From Hadesarchaea archaeon (GTDB lineage Archaea; Hadarchaeota; Hadarchaeia; Hadarchaeales; Hadarchaeaceae), in assembly GCA_030615805.1 (NCBI GenBank), contig JAUWYN010000002.1, positions 1-35,873 on the forward strand: a DNA stretch of 35,873 bases, in the 5' to 3' direction. A program made the position numbers and the translations under genes. Position 1 is the stretch's first letter; every line of letters starts with the position of its first letter. Of the stretch, positions 5,798 to 12,614 are shown piece after piece. Below the pieces are notes generated by a model that did not search any database, was not told where the DNA came from, and saw only the letters and a program-made list of their open reading frames with translations.

Positions 5798-6780
5798 ACT
5801 ATGATATTCACGGATTGATTAAGGTGAAATCCAACCTTGACGATTTGCCAATTCCGTCTTATTTTCAAGTGTCGGAAATGGATGATCCCGATGTCGAAAT
5901 TTTGAAACAGAAGCTCGACTTCGAGAAGCCGAGGGGGAATAGAGTAACGCGAATAAATTACTACTACTGGCTCGATGGTTCTAAAACAAGGTTTCTTCAT
6001 CCTGCTGGGGCAAAAATCGAGATAGAGAACCTGACCGGTGAGACTAGGGTAAGGGTAAATCCCAGGTTCAAGAAACTCGGCTCCGATGCGGCGTTTGAGT
6101 TTCTAGTTGACAGAATCTTCCTCATCAAGCTGGCTCAGAAAGGTTGTGCTTTCGTTCACGCGGGGGCGGTTGAGTGGAATGGGAGCTCCGCTCTCGTCGT
6201 TGCCCCCCCCGATTTCGGGAAGACCTCGACTGTACTCTCACTCGTGGGCTCTGGGGCGAAGCTTCTCGGGGACGACCATGTGATATTGACGCCAGAGGGG
6301 GAAGTTATGTGTTATCCAAGACCCCAGACAATTTCCCCGCAGACGTTGACGGGCGGCATAGTGAAGCCTCTTGGAGTTCATAAACGTTGGCTGGCGAAGT
6401 TGAGTTTTCTCTATGCAGTATATTTAAGAGTATTCGGGAGTCCTGCGGAGAAGCGTGAACTCCCCTCTGAGTTTGTGGCGGAGAGGGGCAAAGCAAGGTT
6501 CGCGTTTGCACTGGATGGATTTGCGGAGGAAGGGCGGTTAGATCCCATTTCAAAGGAAAAGCTCGTGGAGAACATGATTTTGCCCATGCCGTTTATGACT
6601 GGATTCCCAGACTCCTACGCCGATATATGTTTGTATTTAAATGGCGAAAGCCTCTGGCTCGTTCTGAATCGGATGATGGACACGGTTAGACAAGCTCTGA
6701 GGGGCGTTGAATGTTTCTCGGTTAGGGGGCCGAGCATTCAGAGTTGGTCCGAGGTCATTAGGGGGAAAATGAATGGATGA
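5794..6780 (+). CDS. HPr kinase-like P-loop protein, 328 residues
   Basis: The core matches the HprK/serine-kinase-like fold: FVHAGAV (about 120-126), a P-loop APPDFGKT at 137-144 in place of the usual GxSGxGKS, and KLLGDDHVI (about 156-164) with the paired Asp. HprK itself phosphorylates a serine of HPr; the stand-alone relatives act on other substrates, including peptides, or have unknown targets. The N-terminal 110 residues are unrelated to HprK. It is coupled to a nucleotidyltransferase directly downstream, a pairing also known from some bacterial peptide-modification loci. The substrate here is unknown. Confidence 0.75.
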   Translation: MNYDIHGLIKVKSNLDDLPIPSYFQVSEMDDPDVEILKQKLDFEKPRGNRVTRINYYYWLDGSKTRFLHPAGAKIEIENLTGETRVRVNPRFKKLGSDAAFEFLVDRIFLIKLAQKGCAFVHAGAVEWNGSSALVVAPPDFGKTSTVLSLVGSGAKLLGDDHVILTPEGEVMCYPRPQTISPQTLTGGIVKPLGVHKRWLAKLSFLYAVYLRVFGSPAEKRELPSEFVAERGKARFAFALDGFAEEGRLDPISKEKLVENMILPMPFMTGFPDSYADICLYLNGESLWLVLNRMMDTVRQALRGVECFSVRGPSIQSWSEVIRGKMNG

Positions 6781-7459
6781 CTGGCTGAAAATATTCGGGT
6801 GGGCGAATCGAAGATTGCAGCAACGGTCGGTGGAACACGTATTCGTCAAGCTCCTCCGCGATCCCTTCAAACCCACCGATATAGACTTGCTGATTCCAGA
6901 TCCCCACGAACAGGAAAGGGCAATGGAAGCGCTCGGCGGCAGGGAACTCTTTGCGAGGGGGGGTCTGTTGGAGGGTTCGAGAAGGGCGATTCTCCGACTC
7001 AGAAATCTGGACATCGACATCTACCCCGATGCGTGTTGGGGCGGCTTGAAGGTCGCCGAGGGCGCGGAAATAGTGGAGCGTAGGCAACTCAAGAACGTGC
7101 TGGGGGAGAATGCTTACTTGCCCTCCCCGGCGGATGACTTTTACCTAATAGCTACCCATGCTTACTCCCATCTAAATATACGGCGGGGGGAAATCAAAAA
7201 CTGCCGAGCCATCGCCTCCGATGCAAGCTTCTCATGGGAAAGGGTCTGGGAGCTGGCTTCGAGGTTCGGGATGACTGGCCCCGTAAAAATTTTTGCGGAG
7301 GCGGTGGATAACGGTCACGCGAGTAAAATCCCCAATTGGAAGGTCTTGAGTTTCTTTCACACCCATAAAATGGTCGGGAAGATTGGAACAAGCGAACTCA
7401 TCTCCGATTTTCTCTGGCATTTTGTGCGCCCGATCACCAGATCGTTGGGGGTTAGATGA
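6773..7459 (+). CDS. Nucleotidyltransferase-fold protein (PF14907-like), copy 1, 228 residues
   Basis: The N-terminal half has a nucleotidyltransferase active-site pattern: HVFVKLLRDPFKPTDIDLLI with Asp36 and Asp38 as DxD, and a third acid at Asp82 in LDIDIYPD. The helical C-terminal half contains DDFYLIATHAYSHL, shared with the paralogue at 9715. The family transfers NMP or remains uncharacterised. It overlaps the HprK-like gene by 8 bp and the radical SAM gene by ATGA. It could activate a sugar or phosphorylated group in the same pathway; substrate unknown. Confidence 0.75.
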   Translation: MDDWLKIFGWANRRLQQRSVEHVFVKLLRDPFKPTDIDLLIPDPHEQERAMEALGGRELFARGGLLEGSRRAILRLRNLDIDIYPDACWGGLKVAEGAEIVERRQLKNVLGENAYLPSPADDFYLIATHAYSHLNIRRGEIKNCRAIASDASFSWERVWELASRFGMTGPVKIFAEAVDNGHASKIPNWKVLSFFHTHKMVGKIGTSELISDFLWHFVRPITRSLGVR

Positions 7460-8772
7460 TGACTGACGTTGCGCTCGTGAATCCGGGTTTGAAGGTGACA
7501 GGTCCCCAGCCTCCATTAAATTTGGGTTACATCGCGGGCTATCTCGAAAGACAAAATATAGAGGTTGCCATAATCGACGAACGAGCTGGGGAAAAATGCG
7601 AAGACCGCTTGGAGAAGATTTGTCCACGAATCGTCGGGGTAACTGCGGTGACATCAACAGTTGACCGAGCTTATCAGATAGGGGATTATGTCGGAAAAAA
7701 CTTGGATGCACTGACTGTTTTAGGTGGGGTGCACGCTTCAGCGATGCCGAAGGAGGGGCTTGAGCACTTTGATAAGGTAGTCGTCGGGGAGGGAGAACGC
7801 GCCATGCTCGATATAGCGAAAGGGAAATGCCCCGAGAGGATAGTTTCACGGCCATTCGTCAAGAATATCGACGAGATTCCACCACCAGCTCGGCATCTGA
7901 TTGGCATGGGTTTTTACCTATCGCTGGAAGCGAACATAGGGGAAAGGAACACGAGCAATGTGGGGACACTGATAACGAGCCGGGGGTGCCCCTACCGATG
8001 TATTTTCTGTTACAATAATTGGCGGGATACCCCCGTTCGGTATCACGGCCCCGAGAGGGTCGTGGAAGAATTGAACCAACTCGCTGAAGTCTATGCTGCA
8101 AAGGCGTTCTATTTCCACGACGACACTTTCACGGCGAATAGAAAGAGAGTGCAAAAAATATGCGAACTTATGATCGGCAGCGGCCTTTCCGAGTTCCCTT
8201 GGAGTGCTTGGACTCGGGCGGACTTGGTTGACTTGGAGATGCTCAAAACGATGAAAAAGGCCGGGTGCGCCAAGCTGGAGTTCGGTTTCGAGTCGGGGAG
8301 CCAGAGGGTTCTCGATGTTCTTAAAAAGGGGACGACAGTGGAGCAAAACATGAGGGCGATCAGGTTATGCAAAGAGGCCGGGATATGGGCGGCTGGCGCG
8401 TTTATGATTGGGAACCCTTCCGAAACTCTTGAAGAAATCAGGACGACAGAGCAATTTATCGAAGAATCTAATCTCGATGAGTTCCACGTCAGCATTACGA
8501 CGCCCTTTCCTGGGACTGAACTCTGGGGGTGGGCTAAAGAGAGGGGTCTGATTTCCGAACCCGTGGATTATTCCTCTCTGCGAATTGGCGCGGAATCACC
8601 GACCTCATCCGATAAGATTCCAAAAGATGTTCTCCGCAAAATTGTTCTGAGGCTGGATGCCAAGTCGAAGTTAAGACAGCAAAGTAAGGTTGGACTCTGC
8701 AAGCGTGCTATCAAAAATCCTCGGCTATTTTTTGAGTATGTTAAAGCAATGGGTTCGAGGTGGTTTTCTTGA
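7456..8772 (+). CDS. B12-binding-type radical SAM enzyme, 438 residues
   Basis: The N-terminal 140 residues form a Rossmann-like cobalamin-binding-type domain (VLGGVHASAMP, VVVGEGE), though a clear DxHxxG cobalt-ligand motif is absent. The radical SAM core carries CPYRCIFC with Cys178, Cys182 and Cys185 for the 4Fe-4S cluster, followed by TIM-barrel motifs (FYFHDDTFTANR, KLEFGFESGSQRVL). Members of the BchE-like class methylate or rearrange unactivated carbons. In this island it may modify a sugar, lipid or peptide acceptor. Start ATGATG overlaps the preceding stop. Confidence 0.9.
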   Translation: MMTDVALVNPGLKVTGPQPPLNLGYIAGYLERQNIEVAIIDERAGEKCEDRLEKICPRIVGVTAVTSTVDRAYQIGDYVGKNLDALTVLGGVHASAMPKEGLEHFDKVVVGEGERAMLDIAKGKCPERIVSRPFVKNIDEIPPPARHLIGMGFYLSLEANIGERNTSNVGTLITSRGCPYRCIFCYNNWRDTPVRYHGPERVVEELNQLAEVYAAKAFYFHDDTFTANRKRVQKICELMIGSGLSEFPWSAWTRADLVDLEMLKTMKKAGCAKLEFGFESGSQRVLDVLKKGTTVEQNMRAIRLCKEAGIWAAGAFMIGNPSETLEEIRTTEQFIEESNLDEFHVSITTPFPGTELWGWAKERGLISEPVDYSSLRIGAESPTSSDKIPKDVLRKIVLRLDAKSKLRQQSKVGLCKRAIKNPRLFFEYVKAMGSRWFS

Positions 8773-9725
8773 TGAAAATTTCGGTAATCATCCCCACCTT
8801 GAATGAGGAAGCGACAATCGGTGGGTTAATCGAAAGTCTGAACCGGGACCCATATCCAAGCAAAGAAATCTTAGTCGTTGACGGTGGCTCGACCGATGGA
8901 ACCCTCGAGCGAGCGAGGGAAAAGGGGGCAATCGTTATGGGAGAGAAGGGCCCCAAATGCCCCGCAAACGCTAGGAATCAAGGAGCCGATGCTTCAGGTT
9001 CGGACGTGCTTTGTTTTCTCGATGGGGACGTGGAGAGGGTGGATGAGTGCTTTGTCACGCATGCCATGAGGCACTTTGAGCAGGGCGATGTCGTCGGGGT
9101 CAAATGCGAACGCGTCACTCTGACCGAAACGGTTACGGGGAGAGTTCTCGAAGCATCGAGGCGTCTAAGGATAGCCAGCATTTTCAAACGGAAACAGTCT
9201 AGCGGATTCAGTTATGCGAACTTCATCAGAAAAGACGCATTTGAGGCGACGGGCGGATTCCCCCTCCTCGGTTACGGTGAGGATCGGATGTTCTGGAGGA
9301 AACTTAAAAAATACATGGAGGAAAACCCGTCCAGACGAATTGCCCGCGAACCCGAGTCCAAGTTCTATCAGCACAGGGGACGGTCGCTCAGGGAGTTAAT
9401 CAGGGAGCACACTTGGTACGGGAGGACCATGATCCCCTACATTCGGTCGGCCAAACCTGGCATGTGGGAGTCCGTTTCCATCGTGGCCGTACCCGCATAT
9501 ATCGTTTCAATGACTTCCATCTTTTTGATTCCATTATCAGTTTGGTTCGTGGTGCTCGCGCTGCCTTATTTCGTCAGGTTTTTCACGATAATTTTTGAGG
9601 GAATCCGACAGAAAGACGGATACCACTTCATAATCCCACTCGTTGATGCCACACGCAGCGTCGGATTCGTCTGGGGGATCTTGCAGTATTTGGTGGGCGG
9701 GAGGTCGATGTCTCGTGGTCAATGA
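8772..9725 (+). CDS. GT2-type glycosyltransferase with membrane C terminus, 317 residues
   Basis: GT-A inverting glycosyltransferase: MKISVIIPTLNEEATIGGLI at the N terminus, VVDGGSTDGT, the metal-binding DxD as LDGDV (Asp84, Asp86), and GYGEDRMFW as the catalytic-base region. Two hydrophobic spans near residues 232-280 tie it to the membrane, as in polyprenyl-phosphate or protein glycosylation enzymes. The ATG at 8772 shares one base with the previous stop. Donor and acceptor unknown. Confidence 0.9.
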   Translation: MKISVIIPTLNEEATIGGLIESLNRDPYPSKEILVVDGGSTDGTLERAREKGAIVMGEKGPKCPANARNQGADASGSDVLCFLDGDVERVDECFVTHAMRHFEQGDVVGVKCERVTLTETVTGRVLEASRRLRIASIFKRKQSSGFSYANFIRKDAFEATGGFPLLGYGEDRMFWRKLKKYMEENPSRRIAREPESKFYQHRGRSLRELIREHTWYGRTMIPYIRSAKPGMWESVSIVAVPAYIVSMTSIFLIPLSVWFVVLALPYFVRFFTIIFEGIRQKDGYHFIIPLVDATRSVGFVWGILQYLVGGRSMSRGQ

Positions 9726-10467
9726 AAGAAAATGGTGGGACACACTGGGGGAGGTAAGCGAATGCCTCGTTGCCAACCGAATTGAGCATGTTTTTATGAA
9801 GATGATGGTCGATCCATTTAGCTGGGGGGACATAGATGTTCTGGTACCGCACCCCGCCGGGGTAGTCAAAGCTGGCAATATCTTGGGGAACCAGGGCTTC
9901 ACTAGGGGAAGTGCGGGGAAAATATCGCCACCCCTGAAGTCGGTATTTGAAAGGGACGGCGTGATAGTCGAGATATACCCGGAGGCGTCATGGAAACGAG
10001 AGATAGTGGCCGATGCTAATCGGATAGTTCTGGACGGGATACGGAACGGGGGGATTTGCACCCCTCGCGCCGAGGACGAGTTCTACTTGATAGCCACCCA
10101 TGCGTTCTCCCACATGAGGGTAACAGAGGTCGAGGTCAAGAACGCCGTCCGCTTGGCTCAAAACGGTTTCGATTGGATGAGGGTCAGAGACACGGCAGTT
10201 CTTTTCGGAACCCACGTCTCGGTTTACTTTTTCATAAAAACCTTGGACCAATTGGAGGTTCCCGAGATATTCCCCAACTCCGTGGACAGAATCGCTTGCG
10301 GGTTGATAGATAGGTGGTTCGAGCATGAGGGGATTGCCGCGTTTCCGGTGAGGGTTCCAAGGATATTTGGCCGCATTTTGGCTCCCCTGCATCACACGCC
10401 AGCCATAATCAGGAATGGAACTGGCATGAGGGAGGTTCTGTATGATTTTGTCTCGAATCTCTGTTAA
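9715..10467 (+). CDS. Nucleotidyltransferase-fold protein (PF14907-like), copy 2, 250 residues
   Basis: Paralogue of the protein at 6773: HVFMKMMVDPFSWGDIDVLV (Asp39, Asp41) and DEFYLIATHAFSHM match the same motifs. The third acid is Glu86 (VIVEIYPE) where the first copy has Asp. The GTG at 9715 is chosen because GGGAGG lies 10 bases upstream; it overlaps the GT2 gene by 11 bp. Two copies in one operon suggest two distinct acceptors, or a catalytic plus a degenerate partner. It overlaps the methyltransferase gene by 26 bp. Confidence 0.75.
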   Translation: MVNERKWWDTLGEVSECLVANRIEHVFMKMMVDPFSWGDIDVLVPHPAGVVKAGNILGNQGFTRGSAGKISPPLKSVFERDGVIVEIYPEASWKREIVADANRIVLDGIRNGGICTPRAEDEFYLIATHAFSHMRVTEVEVKNAVRLAQNGFDWMRVRDTAVLFGTHVSVYFFIKTLDQLEVPEIFPNSVDRIACGLIDRWFEHEGIAAFPVRVPRIFGRILAPLHHTPAIIRNGTGMREVLYDFVSNLC

Positions 10468-11497
10468 GCCTTTGAGGGCGCTCAGTTTCCTGCTGAACGT
10501 GATGCACGCCCTTCGCGTGGGCAGGGAACCCACGATTGACCTGATAATGCAGTCCCCAGTGCTTTCTCCCCCATTGCGTTGGCTCTTGGAGAAGCGTGGT
10601 ATGTTTGAGCTGTTTTCGCGTCTATCCTACTTGCTTGGCGATTGGGTCGATTCCTTGGTCTTCCGAGAGTTTTTGATTGAAGTGAACGGTCAAAAAATAT
10701 TCGCTGTTAGAAGTTCCCCTAATCTAGTTGAGCATTCTACTGGCAGGGTTATTCACCCAGATGACGGGATGCTGGTTTACACAGAAGGTTACGAACCCCA
10801 CGTCGCCTCCCATTTCTGCTCGCTTCTTCGGGAAGGCACGAAGGTTGCAGATGTTGGGGCCTCATTGGGTTACTACACACTACTCGCCGCCAAGCGGGTG
10901 GGTAAAAGCGGCGAGGTGTTGGCATTCGAGCCCAACCCCTTCCGCTTCAAATATCTGCTCAGAGCTGTTCAGATCAACGGCTGGGAAAACGTGACGGCGT
11001 ACAAGTTGTTCGTTTCGGATTTTGACTCCCCCGAAAAAAATACCGTAACTTTGGACTCGATCATCGCGGGAGGGGCCGATGTGGTCAAGATAGATGTCGA
11101 GGGGATGGAGCTACAAGTTCTGCGGGGGATGAAAAGGCTCCTCTCGAGAGGGATCAGGGTGATATGCGAGGTGCACCCGAAACAGCTTCCTAGTGGCGGC
11201 TTGAGGGACATCTCGGGTTTCCTTCGGAATCACAACTATGAATGTCATTTGATAACCCAGCAGGGGTTGGTTCAGGTAGCAGATTTGCTTGAGGATGAGC
11301 GCGCGCATTACTTTTTCAGTCCTCATCAGGCGAAAATCACCGACTCGCGCTCGCGTCTGAAAAGCAAAAGCGGGGGGATGGATGATGATAGACGCGGGAC
11401 GCTGAGGGGCCTCGGTTCTCTACTTTTGCCTTCTTCCGATGAATGCTCACCTCCATCTGAAATCCCCTCGCAAATTATCGAGGAGGGAAAGCCATGA
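10442..11497 (+). CDS. FkbM-family methyltransferase, 351 residues
   Basis: A SAM-binding Rossmann fold is clear: VADVGASLGYYTLLA (motif I, about 135-149), LAFEPNP (about 160-166) and VVKIDVEGMELQVLRG (about 214-229), the hallmark of FkbM/Methyltransf_21 enzymes that O-methylate sugars and other small groups. The N-terminal 110 residues are a separate helical region. The final 60 residues are low-complexity, Ser/Arg-rich and probably disordered, so the gene may have picked up a non-homologous tail. It closes the glycan island and overlaps the next gene by ATGA. Confidence 0.88.
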   Translation: MILSRISVKPLRALSFLLNVMHALRVGREPTIDLIMQSPVLSPPLRWLLEKRGMFELFSRLSYLLGDWVDSLVFREFLIEVNGQKIFAVRSSPNLVEHSTGRVIHPDDGMLVYTEGYEPHVASHFCSLLREGTKVADVGASLGYYTLLAAKRVGKSGEVLAFEPNPFRFKYLLRAVQINGWENVTAYKLFVSDFDSPEKNTVTLDSIIAGGADVVKIDVEGMELQVLRGMKRLLSRGIRVICEVHPKQLPSGGLRDISGFLRNHNYECHLITQQGLVQVADLLEDERAHYFFSPHQAKITDSRSRLKSKSGGMDDDRRGTLRGLGSLLLPSSDECSPPSEIPSQIIEEGKP

Positions 11498-11613
11498 CGA
11501 ACGAGCGGACCTGCCCGAAGTGCGGTGCCGAGATGGAGCTCCGGGCTGGCGTGGTGTTCGTCTGCCCGATGTGCGATGAGACGAAAAGGGTGAATGAAAA
11601 GGGGGTGAAGTGA
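11494..11613 (+). CDS. 39-residue zinc-ribbon microprotein
   Basis: The ATG overlaps the FkbM stop and has GAGGAGGG upstream. CPKCGAEM and CPMCDE form a textbook zinc ribbon with a basic C-terminal tail. Function unknown; resembles adaptor or RNA/DNA-binding ribbons in general form only. Confidence 0.65.
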   Translation: MTNERTCPKCGAEMELRAGVVFVCPMCDETKRVNEKGVK

Positions 11614-11901
11614 ATGGGAATTAAAAATTGGGCTGCCGAGATGTGGGCTGATGCTAAATACAAGCCACCAATCATCCCAGAAATCCGGCGTGAGTTGAAT
11701 TGGCGACAAAGCGCTGGTTTGATGTGGGTCTTCGCTGGATTTTTCCTAATTGGGATTTCCGAGCTATTCGGTGGTGTGGTCGTGGGGATTGCGTTGTGGG
11801 ATATATTATGGACGGGGAGGATCGCTACGCTGAACATGAGTCCCAAGTGGGTGAAACGCGAGACCGACAAGCGTTGGAAGCGACCGAAGGTGAAACAATG
11901 A
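11614..11901 (+). CDS. 95-residue two-span membrane protein
   Basis: The ATG directly follows the previous stop. An amphipathic N-terminal region precedes two adjacent hydrophobic segments (about residues 33-50 and 53-68), and the tail is strongly basic (KRETDKRWKRPKVK), probably facing the cytosol. Two-span proteins of this size occur as envelope proteins of membrane-bearing archaeal viruses; similarity is only in shape. Overlaps the next gene by ATGA. Confidence 0.6.
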   Translation: MGIKNWAAEMWADAKYKPPIIPEIRRELNWRQSAGLMWVFAGFFLIGISELFGGVVVGIALWDILWTGRIATLNMSPKWVKRETDKRWKRPKVKQ

Positions 11902-11987
11902 GCGCGGAACTCGGCTTCATTATCGGTCTTTTCAGCGGGGTCGCCCTGACGCTGTTCCTCCAGTGGCATTCGAGGCGGTCGAGATGA
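11898..11987 (+). CDS. 29-residue single-span membrane micropeptide
   Basis: MSAELGFIIGLFSGVALTLF is one hydrophobic span, followed by a basic HSRRSR tail. The start overlaps the previous stop and the stop overlaps the next start, both as ATGA, which supports translation despite the length. Function unknown. Confidence 0.5.
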   Translation: MSAELGFIIGLFSGVALTLFLQWHSRRSR

Positions 11988-12199
11988 CGTTCAACCGCAA
12001 GGTGGACGTGGTGGAGAGGCGGCTGCTGGAGAGGGGCTACCGCGTCGAGCGCGGGAGGCGGCTCACTAGGATTTACACGGACAAGGGGTTCGGGCGCTTC
12101 CCCCGCAAGCGGATAAACGAGATTCTGGAGATCGCCGACCGCTGCGGAGCCAAGGTCAGCGCCTCGCAGCCCTTCCTGATCCACAGGAGGGAGGGCTGA
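11984..12199 (+). CDS. 71-residue basic soluble protein
   Basis: Start ATG 11984 overlaps the previous stop. The sequence alternates basic helices and short strands (VERRLLERGYRVERGRRLTR, then INEILEIADRCGAKV), giving a small alpha/beta protein with many Arg. Nucleic-acid binding is possible. No family recognised. Confidence 0.55.
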   Translation: MTFNRKVDVVERRLLERGYRVERGRRLTRIYTDKGFGRFPRKRINEILEIADRCGAKVSASQPFLIHRREG

Positions 12200-12200
12200 G

Positions 12201-12290
12201 ATGGAGCTGCCGTTCACCACCAAGGTCCTACTCGCGTTCGCGGGGCTCGTCCTATTGGGGAACATCGTGGCGATAATTCTGTGGGGGTGA
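12201..12290 (+). CDS. 29-residue single-span membrane micropeptide
   Basis: After a short polar start, residues 8-28 are a continuous hydrophobic span ending in Trp-Gly at the stop. GGAGGGAGGG lies just upstream of the ATG. It resembles the 29-residue peptide at 11898 in size and topology. Function unknown. Confidence 0.5.
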   Translation: MELPFTTKVLLAFAGLVLLGNIVAIILWG

Positions 12291-12295
12291 GGTCG

Positions 12296-12613
12296 ATGTT
12301 TGAAAAATGGAAGGTAAAATGGGGCAACGCAACGAAACGGTGGTCAGAATATTGGTTAAGATGGGAATTAAAACACTGGCGCAAATCTGACATATCGTTA
12401 GGCATACTCGGCTTCGTGTTCGTCATTATCGCAGCTTACACAGGTGAGCCAGTGAATATAATCCTTGCAATATTTGGTGTTACCTTTTTGATGTCTGGGT
12501 GGCTTTGTTATTGCTATGATACTGCAATCGAGCGCGTAGGTTGTATGGAGGAAGTCTTCAGGGAAATTCAAAGGTGGCCAGATAAAAAACGTGAATCAGT
12601 TAATGCTCCATAA
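12296..12613 (+). CDS. 105-residue two-span membrane protein
   Basis: ATG 12296 is preceded by GGGGGTGAGG. The N-terminal 35 residues are Trp/Lys-rich and amphipathic, followed by two hydrophobic spans (about 38-55 and 57-77) and a charged tail. The layout resembles the 95-residue protein at 11614 and the two may be distant paralogues. It meets the minus-strand surface-protein gene tail to tail with 1 bp between stops. Confidence 0.6.
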   Translation: MFEKWKVKWGNATKRWSEYWLRWELKHWRKSDISLGILGFVFVIIAAYTGEPVNIILAIFGVTFLMSGWLCYCYDTAIERVGCMEEVFREIQRWPDKKRESVNAP

Positions 12614-12614
12614 C

